A stretch of 64,000 nucleotides of DNA from Ryuthela nishihirai. Its lineage: Eukaryota > Arthropoda > Arachnida > Araneae > Heptathelidae. The notes beneath the pieces are model-generated. The model was not told where the DNA came from. It searched no databases and was given only the letters and a program-made list of their open reading frames with translations. The DNA lies in contig JAWZYU010000028.1 of NCBI GenBank assembly GCA_038380435.1, positions 40,979,095 through 41,043,094 on the forward strand. The letters are read 5' to 3'. A program made the translations under genes and the position numbers. This document shows, piece by piece, positions 20,487 through 30,703 of the stretch. Each line of letters starts with the position of its first letter. Position 1 is the stretch's first letter.

Positions 20487-21521
20487 TTACATTTTGCAGA
20501 AGGCACATTTTAATAAGGTGTTGAACCTCCTCGAGCAGCAATACAAACTTACTATCTGGCATGCAATCGGTCGTACAAATAAATGCTGGGGGATACCATT
20601 CCATGCGCTTTCAACTTGGACGCGTAATTCAGCGATGGTCGTTACCTGCCGCGGTCTGCAGAAGAGTATTTGTCCGATCCATTCCCAGACATGCTCGATT
20701 GCAGACAAATCCGGAGAGCGTACTGACCAAGGGATTTGGTGCACTGCCTGAAGAGCATGTTGATAGCCCGGGCGGAGTGTGGGCGGGCGTTATCCAGCTG
20801 GAATATTGCATTTGGGATTACACTCAAATATGGCAAAACGACCAGCTGTACGATGTCGCTGACGTACGTATTGCTATTCAGTGTACCCTGTACAAACACC
20901 AGACACACACGAAAGTGATAGCTAATCGCTCCCCACACCATGATGTCCGGCGTGGGCCCTGTGTGTCGCTGGCAGATGCACGATGGAAGAAGCCGCTCAT
21001 TTTGTCGCCTTAGGACGCGTAAACGACCATTAGACACTCCTAGAAGAATCGGCTTTCATCACTGAAGACCACAGACTGCCACTTTTCCCTCCAATGAACT
21101 CGTTTTGACACCACTGCAAACGTACTCGACAATGACGAGGTGACAGTGGTAACCATGCCAGTGGCAAGCATGCCCATAGTCCTGCTTCCAAAAGGCGATT
21201 GCGTATCGTTCTTGAACACACCCTTGGTACGACAGAGGATTGAATTTGTGACCTAGTAGCCGACCGCTCTGCCAGCGCCGCCCTCCTGATACGCCGTTCC
21301 TCTCGTGCGTCCGTTCCCCAGTGTTGCCTGGAACCACGTCTGCAAGTGTGCGAATGCTGTTCTGACCATCGACGCCACCATCGTACCACTGCCGATACTT
21401 CTTGTCTAATGCAGTGTGCAGTTTGACGAAAAGACCAACCTGCTTCCCGAAGACCCACTATACGACATCGCTCAAACTCCGCTAACTGAACAAATGTTGT
21501 GCGCCTGCGTCGTCCAGGCAT
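20487..21521 (-). pseudogene. Tc1-like DDE transposase, frameshifted
   Basis: Begins MPGRRRRTTFVQLAEFERCR with the paired-like helix-turn-helix (GLREAGWSFRQTAHCI) and a second DNA-binding part (RTIRNRLLEAGLWACLPLAW). After a frameshift near 21035-21060 the catalytic core continues as GPTPDIMVWGAISY. The second Asp is in FQLDNARPH. The third acidic residue, in another frame, lies in SPDLSAIEHVW. The region of the first Asp (canonically SDESRF) is damaged. At least two frameshifts make it inactive. Neighbouring sequence is only its own transposon. Confidence 0.85.
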
Positions 21522-21683
21522 GGTAGCTTCTTCAAAGAGCACTGAACAACACGACACAAGACGAACAACTTCTTTCTGCACGCCCTGGTCCTTAAATACG
21601 CGCTGCGTACCTCTGCATGTTGTCGCCCTCAGTGACGTCATTGTTTCATCCAATGATTTTTGATCTCGGGTCACGGTTTCTGT

Positions 21684-22070
21684 GGGGCGGGGGTGGCTCA
21701 GTCGGTAGCGCGCCAGGCTCGTAATCTGTAGTTCCCAGGTTCGAGTCCCAGCTGGGACAGCGTTGAGATTTATCTCCGCAAAATTCCCCGCCCTGCCCAC
21801 GGTCAGTAGGGGACACCGATGGGCTTGGAAAGGCCGCCGTCCTTCGGATGGGACGTTAAGCCGTGGCCCCGTGTGCGTGAGAGCCATACCCTGTGCACGT
21901 CAAAGAACACGCTGGATGGCCTTGACGGGAGGCTACCATCTGTCTCCCAACAGCTGTTCCAGTGGGTCCCCTCCCCCAACCTTCTCTGAGCCTTCGGGGT
22001 CCATGTGACCTGGCCATTTAGCCCATGGTGTGCAAAAAAGTGCCGCTCAGAGGTAAAACAACCCAACCCA
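21684..22070 (+). mobile_element. SINE-1 copy inside the Tc1-like element, 11-bp target duplication
   Basis: ACGGTTTCTGT at 21673-21683 and 22071-22081. Near-consensus copy. Confidence 0.93.
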
Positions 22071-22384
22071 ACGGTTTCTGTTGCTCTTAACTATTAACAT
22101 GTTATAATATGACGTTCCTAAAGGAATACCTTCTGGGTGTTCTTTTTTTCAATTTCCGCCAGTGTAATTTACTGTTAACCGTGAAACAATATATTGTAAA
22201 TGCAAATCGTGAATGCTAAATTTCTTTCATTGCAAAAGTTACTATTTTCTGTAATCTCAATATGTGCAATTTACATGCCAGATTGAAAAAAGTACGTGCT
22301 TTAAAAAAAATTCGCTTCCATCCACCGATAGTTGAAGCTATCAATGTTGACAGCAGTTTTGGTTTTTCTACCGTATTTGCAGCA

Positions 22385-22463
22385 TAAAAGGACAGCGAAG
22401 GAATTACTCCTAGTTTGTACAAGACTTCTCATACAAGAGCATACCCTAGTAAGACCGAAGTTA
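22385..22463 (-). mobile_element. SINE-2 3' fragment
   Basis: Reverse complement of the 25990-26063 block and similar to 16960-17045 (CTTCGGTCTTACTAGGGTAT, CTTGTATGAGAAG). It directly precedes a SINE-1. Confidence 0.65.
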
Positions 22464-22465
22464 AT

Positions 22466-23238
22466 GTTGGGTTGTTTTACCTCTGAGCAGCACTTTTTTT
22501 TTTGCACACCATGGGCTTAATGGCCAAGTCGCAAGGACCCCGAAGGCTCAGAGATGGTTGGTTGTTTTACCTCTGAGCGGCACTTTTTTGCACACATTGG
22601 GCTAAATGGCCAGGTCACATGGACCCCGAAGGCTCAGAGAAGGTTGGGGGAGGGGACCCACTGGAACAGCTGTTGGGAGACAGATGGTAGCCTCCCGTCA
22701 AGGCCATCCAGCGTGTTCTTTAACGTGCACAGGGTATGGCTCTCCCGCACACGGCTTAACGTCCCATCCGATGGACGGCGGCCTTTCCAAGCCCATCGGT
22801 GTCCCCTACTGACCGTGGGCAGGGAGGGAAATTTTGCGGAGATAAATCTCAACGCTGACCCAGCTGGGACTCGAACCTGGGAACTACAGATTACGAGCCT
22901 TGCGCGCTACCGATTGAGCCACCCCCGCCCCTCTCAGAGATGGTTGGAGGAGGGGACCCGCTGGAACAACTGTTGTGAGACAGATGGTAGACTCCCGTCA
23001 AGGGCATCCAGTGTGTTCTTTAACGTCCACAGGGTATGGCTCTCCCGCACACGGAGCCATGGCTTAACGTCCCATACGACGGACGGCTGTCTTTCCAAGC
23101 CCATCGGTGTCCCCTACTGACCGTGGGCAGGGAGGGGAATTTTGCGGAGATAAATCTCAACGCTGACCCACCTAGGATTCGAACCTGGGAACTTCAGATT
23201 ACGAGCCTGGCTCGCTTCCGACTGAGCCACCCCCGCTC
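22466..23238 (-). mobile_element. Older SINE-1 copy, interrupted
   Basis: Tail part at 22466-22560 and remainder from 22933 to the CCCCGCTCC head end. Split by the SINE at 22561-22932. Confidence 0.85.
22561..22932 (-). mobile_element. SINE-1 copy nested in SINE-1, 14-bp target duplication
   Basis: CTCAGAGATGGTTG at 22547-22560 and 22933-22946, within the host SINE. Confidence 0.92.
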
Positions 23239-23770
23239 CAAAGTTACTGCTAACCACTACCTCAGTTATAGTTAACATCTACATATGTCAGGGGATATTT
23301 CCTGAAATGAGCACGTGTCTGTACCAAAAGATCCGCCATTTCGTAGTTACAGTGGAATTTCAAAAATGTTAAGATAAACTTCGACGTTCATGGTTTCCGG
23401 TATTACCAACGAAAATTAAAAAAGAAGAATAATAAGGAAACATTTCGTAGCTTGCATATCAACTTATAAAAATGCTTTAAAATGTTATTTATGCCAGCTA
23501 AGGTTACATATACGTTTATCATTTAAATTAAATAAAGCAAAATACTAATGATTTAAAATATTAGTATAGAAAATATTCAGTTCTGGATTTCGCCACTATA
23601 CAAGCGAAAATGAAACAGTTATTTATTATAATCCAATTTAGAAAATCACACGCTAACCCTCTCAACGCCTCACTGACGCCACTCCGCAAGAAGTCGGAAA
23701 GAAGTAATTGCAGATAAACTCATAATTAATATTCATTTGGATATATAGAACAGAAAAGAATTCTAGAAAT
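23239..23770. other. Unassigned AT-rich DNA
   Basis: No repeat or gene recognised. Confidence 0.35.
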
Positions 23771-23784
23771 CCCCGAAAATCCAG

Positions 23785-24166
23785 GGGCGGGGGTGGTTCA
23801 GTCGGTAGCGCGCCAGGCTCGTAATCTGTAGTTCCCAGGTTCGAGTCCCAGCTGGGTCAGCGTTGAGATTTATCTCCGCAAAATTCCCCGCCCTGCCCAC
23901 GGTCAGTAGGGGACACCGATGGGCTTCGAAAGGCCGTCGTTTGTCGGATGGGACGTTAAGCCGTGGCCCCGTGTGCGGGAGAGCTATACCCTGTGCACGT
24001 TAAAGAACACGCTGGATGGCCTTGACGGGGGGCTACCATCTGTCTCCCAACAGCTGTTCCAGTGGGTCCCCTCCCCAACCTTCTCTGAGCCTTCGGGGTC
24101 CATGTGACCTGGCCATTTAGCCCATGGTGTGCAAAAAAAGTGCCGCTCAGAGGTAAAACAACCCAA
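23785..24166 (+). mobile_element. SINE-1 copy, full length, 14-bp target duplication
   Basis: CCCCGAAAATCCAG at 23771-23784 and 24167-24180; the duplication is perfect. Confidence 0.93.
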
Positions 24167-24211
24167 CCCCGAAAATCCAGTTGTCTTATATCAAAATTAA
24201 TTAATTAAAAA

Positions 24212-24345
24212 TCGCACACGGAGCGACGGCTTAACGTTGTATCCGCCGGCCTTTCCAAACCAATCAGTGTTCTACAGCTGGGACTCGAGCCTGGGGACTG
24301 CAGATTACGAGCCTGGTGTGCTATCGACTGAGCCAATCCCGTCCC
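24212..24345 (-). mobile_element. SINE-1 fragment (5' half)
   Basis: Eroded minus-strand head: CGACGGCTTAACG, GGGACTCGAGCCTGGG (B-box) and GACTGAGCCAATCCCGTCCC. Confidence 0.7.
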
Positions 24346-24639
24346 AGTTGAGAGAGTAAAATTACTCTTTTAGAGAAAGCAGCAAACCGAAACTATAACT
24401 AAAGTTTAAAACATATTAGAGAAGTGCTTTTAAGGAAATCAGTTAATGGTTGATAGATTTGTTGCGTATATTTTGCAATGTGTAATCAGTTGTTTGAAGA
24501 GACCATTGTACTATTTAGAGGCACAATTGAAGTATATACTAATTATATGTTGAATTGGCAGGGCTAATGTTTAATAAACTCTACATAGTATGGCTCTCCC
24601 TCTCGGATGGGACATTAAGCCGTGGCAACGTGTACGGGA

Positions 24640-24850
24640 GACCTCAATGGCCACCTCGCTCAATTGAGGCCTCAATGGAGAGGCCTCAATGGCCACCTCG
24701 CTCAATTGAGGCCTCAATGGAGAGACCTCAATGGCCACCTCGCTCAATTGAGGCCTCAATGGAGAGACCTCAATGGCCACCTCGCTCAATTGAGGCCTCA
24801 ATGGAGAGACCTCAATGGCCACCTCGCTCAATTGAGGTCTCAATGGATGC
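24640..24850. repeat. 42-bp minisatellite, five units
   Basis: Units read ACCTCAATGGCCACCTCGCT followed by CAATTGAGGCCTCAATGGAG. Each contains the palindrome CTCAATTGAG. 42 is divisible by three, so open frames of 99-132 codons appear on both strands. These are not genes. Confidence 0.95.
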
Positions 24851-24922
24851 CTGAAGGTGCACTGGACTATGAAAACAAGGATTTCAGAAACACTTTGTGT
24901 ACGGTGGTGTATAAGAGAAGGC

Positions 24923-25277
24923 TTTGGGTTGGGTTGTTTTACCTCTGAGCGGCACTTTTTGCACACCATGGACTAAATGGCCAGATCACAAGGACCCCGA
25001 AGGCTCAGAGAAGGTTGGGGGAGGGCACCCACTGGAACAGCTGTTGGGAGACAGATGATAGACTCCCGTCAAGGCCATCCAGCGTGTTCTTTTATGTACA
25101 CAGGGTATGGCTCTCTCGCACACGGGCCACGGCTTAACGTCCCATCCGATGGACGGCGGCCTTTCCAAGCCCATCGATGTCCCCTACTGACCATGGGCAG
25201 GGAAGGGAGTTTTGCGGAGATAAATCTCAACGCTGACCCAGCTGGGACTCGAACCTAGGAACTACAGATTGCGAGCC
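24923..25277 (-). mobile_element. SINE-1 copy, head truncated, 12-bp target duplication
   Basis: ATAAGAGAAGGC at 24911-24922 and 25278-25289. The insertion lacks the last ~35 bases of the tRNA-like head, consistent with incomplete reverse transcription. Confidence 0.9.
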
Positions 25278-25405
25278 ATAAGAGAAGGCAAAGGGTAGTT
25301 AAGTTATAGTGAAATTTGTTCTAATCCCAAGATACTTCTTAACTACAATCCCATAAATCCCTAAAGGGATTATTTTATAAATCCTTTACCGTTATAATTA
25401 TGACT

Positions 25406-25595
25406 GGATTGTTTTACCTCTGAGCGGCACGTTTTGCTCACAATGGACTAAATGGCCAGATCACAAGGACTCCCATGTATCAGCGAAGGTTTATGGGAGG
25501 AGACCCACTGGACAGATGTAAGGAGACAGATGGTAGCCTCCCGTCAAGGAATCCAGTGTTTTAAAGTGCATAGGGTATGACACTCCTGAACATGG
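25406..25595 (-). mobile_element. SINE-1 fragment (3' half)
   Basis: From GGATTGTTTTACCTCTGAGC to the GTGCATAGGGTATG region, eroded. Confidence 0.7.
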
Positions 25596-25603
25596 AGGTG
25601 GAG

Positions 25604-25989
25604 TGGGGTGGGGGTGGCTCAGTCGGTGGCGCACCAGGCTCGTAAACTGCAATTCCTAGGTTCGAATCCCAGCTGAGCCAGCGTTGAGATTTATCTCCGC
25701 ACACCTCTCCGCTCTGCCCACGGTCAGTAGGGGACACCGATGGGCTTGGGAAGGCCGCCGTCCGTCGGATAGGACGTTAAGCCACTGGTTGTGTGTGGGA
25801 GAGCCATACCCTGTGCAAGTTATAGAACACGCTGGATGGCCTTCACGGGAGGCTACCATCTGTCTCCCAACAGCTATTCCAGTGGGTCCCCTCCCAAAAC
25901 CTTCTCTGAGCCTTCGGGGTTCTAGTGACCTGGCCATTTAGCCTATTGTGTGCAAAAAAAGTGCCGCTCAGAGGTAAAACAACCCAACA
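25604..25989 (+). mobile_element. SINE-1 copy, full length
   Basis: GGGTGGGGGTGGCTCAGTCG head to AACAACCCAAC tail. It abuts a SINE-2 fragment. Confidence 0.88.
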
Positions 25990-26063
25990 TTAACTTCGGT
26001 CTTACTAGGGTATGCTCTTGTATGAGAAGTCTTGTACAAACTAGGAGTAATTCCTTCGCTGTC
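25990..26063 (+). mobile_element. SINE-2 3' fragment
   Basis: Inverted near-identical partner of 22391-22463. Sandwiched between two SINE-1 copies. Confidence 0.6.
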
Positions 26064-26455
26064 CGGGGCGGGGGTTGCTCAGTCGGTAGCGCGCCAGGCT
26101 CGTAATCTGTACTTCCCAGGTTCGAGTCCCAGCTGGGTCAGCGTTGAGATTTATCTCCGCAAAATTCTCCGCCCTGCCCACGGTCAGTAGGGGACACCGA
26201 TGGGCTTGGAAAGGCCGCCATCCGTCGGATGGGACGTTAAGCCGTGGCCCCGTGTGCGGGAGAGCCATACCCTGTGCACGTTAAAGAACACGCTGGATGG
26301 CCTTGACGGGAGGCTACCATCTGTCTCCAAACAGCTGTTCCAGTGGGTCCGATCCCCAAACCTTCTCTGAGCCTTCGGGGTTCTAGTGACCTGGCCATTT
26401 AGCCCATGGTGTGCAAAAATAAGTGCCGCTCAGAAGTAAAACAACCAACCAACCC
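26064..26455 (+). mobile_element. SINE-1 copy, full length
   Basis: GGGGCGGGGGTTGCTCAGTC head, B-box intact, tail ACAACCAACCAACCC. Confidence 0.88.
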
Positions 26456-26829
26456 TATGCACTATGGGTTGGGCATGGGTCTGAGAATAAGACTTGAGTA
26501 AGGTTACAGCGTGTACGTGATAAACTAAATATTCTACCGAACAGGAAAAGTTAAAATAATATTCTATATGGAGCAATGTTTGGCTGTTTTTTTTAAATCC
26601 GCTCTTAGTGTCGGATATAAAATATGATGCTAAAATTAAATTATGCAAAGACAACTCTTTTGGATTTCAAAGCAGGTAGAAAGGTTTGAGATTTCGTTTG
26701 AGACGAACTGATTTTCCGGGGGGAGGGGCCCCCAGGACCTTCCCCCCTTGGTACGTCCTTGTTTTAGTGTATATAATTGTAATACATATTATGAAGTAGC
26801 AATCATATAGCGTCAAGAAAGACTATTAG
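26456..26829. other. Unassigned DNA
   Basis: No gene or repeat recognised except a short GC-rich GGGGGGAGGGGCCCCC patch at about 26718. Confidence 0.35.
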
Positions 26830-26841
26830 ACTTATAATAAT

Positions 26842-27218
26842 GTTGTGGCCCAGTCGGTAGCGCGCCAGGCTCGTAACTTGCAGTTCCCAGGTTCGAGTCC
26901 CAGCTGGGTCAGCGCTGAGATATATCTCCGCAAAAATTCCCCGCCCTGCCCACGGTCAGTAGGGGACACCGATGGGCTTAGAAAGGCCGCCGTCCGTCGG
27001 ATGATACGTTAAGCCGTGGCCCCGTGTGTGGGAGAGCCATACCCTGTGCACGTTAAAGAACACGCTGGATGGCCATGACGGGAGGCTACCATCTGTCTCC
27101 CAACAGCTGTTCCAGTGGGTCCCCTCCCCCAACCTTCTCTGAGCCTTCGGGGTCCTTGTGACCTGGCCATTTAGCCCATGGTGTGCAAAAAAGTGCCGCT
27201 CAGAGGTAAAACAACCCA
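26842..27218 (+). mobile_element. SINE-1 copy, 12-bp target duplication
   Basis: ACTTATAATAAT at 26830-26841 and 27219-27230. The first bases of the head are shortened (GTTGTGGCCCAGTCGGTAGC). Confidence 0.92.
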
Positions 27219-27230
27219 ACTTATAATAAT

Positions 27231-27950
27231 AATTTATTTCCATATTCATTTACAGAAACATTACACACAAAAATTTGTCATCATATTTGGATGGAAACTG
27301 CAAAAGAAAATAATATAAAATAAAATTAATGATATTAATATAATATTATATTTTTATATATATATAATAATAAAAAAAAAATGGAAAACTCCATGCATGA
27401 ACATCCACTTAACAAGTATCTCTGGGTAACTAAGAGTTCGCAAAGTAAAAATAAACAAAATGGTTTTGGCTGATATTTATTTTGAAGAATAAATTTATAA
27501 TAGTAAATTCTTGCATTAAAAAAAATTGTTATCTATAACCAAATTATATTTCTATCGTTTCACTAAAATTGTATTCTTGCCCTTGTAAATGCAAATTTAG
27601 TAGTCTCATATTTTTCCTTTGTTTGATATTTTTTATTTTGCCAGTTTTGACATTCAGTCCCGTCTGCCCACATAGGAATATTAACTGAAAAATGATTTTG
27701 ATTCAATAGGATATCAAATCACTAAAATGTTTGTTTTCCCATTTGGTCATTATCTCTGTAACGCTCCGTATCGGTCATTTTCAATTCTATAGATCTCAAA
27801 TTTTGCATATAGGCTCGCAATAAGGTCCTCACAAAACACATTTATATAAATTTTGGGCCCACTCAAAATATAGGGTTCTTTCCAGGACTCTCATTTTTAT
27901 TTTCATATAAGTTGGAGAGCTGAAGAACAAACAAGAATTTAGGGTCAGTG
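27231..27950. other. Unassigned AT-rich DNA
   Basis: Poly-AT stretches around 27320-27390. No coding or repeat signature. Confidence 0.35.
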
Positions 27951-29146
27951 TTGGGTTGTTTTACCTCTGAGCATTTTGGGCTAAATGACCAGGTCACAAG
28001 GACCCTGAAGGCTCAGAGAAGGTTGGGGGAGGGGACCCACGGGAACAGCTGTTGGGAGACAGATGGTAGCCTCTCGTTAAGGCCATCCAGCGTGTTCTTT
28101 AACGTTGGATTGATTTACCTCTGAGCGGCACTTTTCTGCACACCATGGGCAAAATGGTCAGGTTACATGGACCCCGAAGGCTCAGAGAAGGTTGGGGGAG
28201 GGGACCCACTCGAACAGCTGTTGGGAGACAGATGGACGCCTCCCATCAAGGCCATCCAACGTGTTCTTTAACGTTGGATTGTTTTACCTCTGAACGGTAC
28301 TTTTTTGCACACCATAGGCTAAATAGCCAGGTCACATGGACCCCGAAGGCTCAGAGAAGGTTGGGGGAGGGGACCCACTGGAACAGCTGTTGGGAGACAG
28401 ATGCTAGCCTCCCGTCAAGGCCATCCAACGTGTTCTTTAACGTTGGATTGTTTTACCTCTGAGCGGCACTTTTTTGCACACCATGGGCTAAATGGCCAGG
28501 TCACATGGACCCCGAAGGCTCAGAGAAGGTTGGGGGAGGGGACCCACTGGAACAGCTGTTGGGAGACAGATGGTAGCCTCTCGTCAAGGCCATCCAACGT
28601 GTTCTTTAACGTTGGATTGATTTACCTCTGAGCGGCACTTTTCTGCACACCATGGGCTAAATGGTCAGGTTACATGGACCCCGAAGGCTCAGAGAAGGTT
28701 GGGGGAGGGGACCCACTCGAACAGCTGTTGGGAGACAGATGGACGCCTCCCATCAAGGCCATCCAACGTGTTCTTTAACGTTGGATTGTTTTACCTCTGA
28801 ACGGTACTTTTTTGCACACCATAGGCTAAATAGCCAGGTCACATGGACCCCGAAGGCTCAGAGAAGGTTGGGGGAGGGGACCCACTGGAACAGCTGTTGG
28901 GAGACAGATGGTAGCCTCTCGTTAAGGCCATCCAGCGTGTTCTTTAACGTGCACAGGGTATGGCTCTCTTTCGAGCACGGCACAATGGCTTAACGTCTCA
29001 TCCGACGGACGGTGGCCTTTCCAAACCCATCGATGTCCCCTATTGACCGAGGGCAGGGCGGGGAGTTTTGCGGAGATAAGTCTCAAAGGTGGTCCAACTG
29101 GGACAGATGACGTCTGGCGCGCTACCGACTGAGTTACCCCCGCCCC
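27951..29146 (-). mobile_element. SINE-1 with its 3' part amplified in tandem (about six 170-bp units)
   Basis: TTACCTCTGA recurs at 27961, 28114, 28284, 28452, 28622 and 28791 (spacings 153, 170, 168, 170, 169). Each unit runs from the SINE tail to GTGTTCTTTAACG and then restarts. Only the last unit continues into the full SINE body and head, ending at 29146. Units 2-3 and 5-6 share private variants, giving a second-order period of about 508 bp. Confidence 0.92.
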
Positions 29147-29169
29147 AAAAAGATCAAGAGACGTTTATG

Positions 29170-29556
29170 GGTTGTTGGGTTGTGTTACCTCTGAGCGGCA
29201 CTTTTTTGCACACCGTGGGCTAAATGGCCAGGTCACATGGACCCCGAAGGTTCAGAGAAGGTTGGAGTAGGGGACCCACTGGAACAGCTGTTGGGAGACG
29301 ATGGTAGCCTCCCGTCAAGGTCATCCAACTTGTTGTTTAACGTGCACAGGGTATGGTTCTCCCATATATGGACCAAGGCTTAACGTCCCATCCGACGGAC
29401 GGCGGCTTTTCCAAGCCCATCGGTGTCCCCTACTGACCGTGGGCAGGGCGGGGAATTTTGCGGAGATAAATCTCAACGCTGACCGAGCTGGGACTCGAAC
29501 CTGGGAACTACAAATTACGAGCCTGGCGCGCTACCGACTGAGCCACCCCCGCCCCC
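29170..29556 (-). mobile_element. SINE-1 copy, 13-bp target duplication
   Basis: AGAGACGTTTATG at 29157-29169 and 29557-29569. Complete from tail to GCCACCCCCGCCCCC. Confidence 0.93.
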
Positions 29557-29569
29557 AGAGACGTTTATG

Positions 29570-30703
29570 AATAATCAGAGAGTTTTTAATGGAGCATCGT
29601 GGTTTGAGATTATTTGAGTGATGATAATGCATTTAATTAAATTTGAAGATTATACACGTTGAATAAAGTTTTTTAAAAACAAAATGAAAAGCAATTTATT
29701 TTCTTAAAATAATAACTGCAAGTTTAAAAACCAAAAAAAAAAAACACGATCCATTTCAACGGGATTAATCTGTTAGTTGGTAAATAGAGTTTTATTTTTG
29801 TTTTTGATATAAGAACTTGTTATATATTTGTAATTGTTAAAGAATGTTTCTTTTTTTGTCATTTTAGTTTTATTTTGTATGTTATTTCTTTCATTTTCAT
29901 TACTATTTTTATATCTATTTTTTCGCGAAAAATATTTATTTGGATTCAAGTAATAATAACATCATACTCCAAATATTGTTAACCCTTTCACGACTAAGGG
30001 AAACATTTTTCCCCATTTTAAAATTGGTGATTGTCGTATTTAATTATAACCTTATCTGCATTTTTTATACAGAATGTCAAAATAGAACGTATGCCGAACG
30101 CAATTACGTAAACGGGAACGTTTAGAAAACAAAACCAGAACTGTCAGGACGCATAATATATGTACTATGTGCAATGTCCATCTTTGCCTCACTACCAAAA
30201 GAAATTGCTTCGCAGAATATCATAATTAGCACATCATTTTGTATAGTAATTTTATTTCATAATTTTGTAATATTTTAGTTAACATTTTGTTCTAATAAAC
30301 CAATAAATAAAAGACATTGCATAATAAGCCTAACTATAATTTGTGTTACCTTTATAGTCCATTGGGAAAAATATTTCTCATAAAATTCCAAAAAAACTAC
30401 ACATTGTTATGTACTTTTCTTATGATTTTTATTTATTTTACGTCTAAACAAACTAAAATAAACAGTTACATACTAATATTTACTCTTAGAAACCTTATGG
30501 TCCTGAAAGGGTTAAATGGATCGGGTATTAAATCCTGAAATGAAAGGCTAAATATTTTGTTAATAATATCTGTTAAATATATTTGAAAAAAGAAAAAGTT
30601 TGAATTATCTTCCGTAATTTTTCATCACGCGAATTTTTTTAATGAAAAATTACTCATCCATTTGCTAAATGCTTAAACTTATATTTTTGTTGTTAATTTG
30701 CAG
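29570..30703 (+). other. AT-rich sequence upstream of gene B's exon
   Basis: Probably intron. Ends in the acceptor TTAATTTGCAG at 30693-30703. No first exon for gene B was found here. A short direct repeat (CACGACTAAGG / CTGAAAGGG context) is not informative. Confidence 0.4.

Larger units (their letters stand above)
20343..22166 (-). mobile_element. Tc1-like transposon with both termini, interrupted by a SINE
   Basis: Terminal inverted repeats start TACACTGGCGGAAATTGAAA at 20343 and end with the complement at 22166, in TA context. Subtracting the internal SINE (21684-22070) leaves about 1.4 kb, the usual length of a Tc1-family element. It carries one degenerate minus-strand transposase. Confidence 0.88.

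Noticed and set aside
23798..23870. tRNA gene call on the SINE heads
   Set aside because: A- and B-boxes are good, but no cloverleaf acceptor stem closes and the sequence continues into SINE body with target duplications.
24571..24969. 132-codon frame of PLRPQLSEVAIEVS repeats
   Set aside because: Complement of the 42-bp minisatellite plus SINE sequence.
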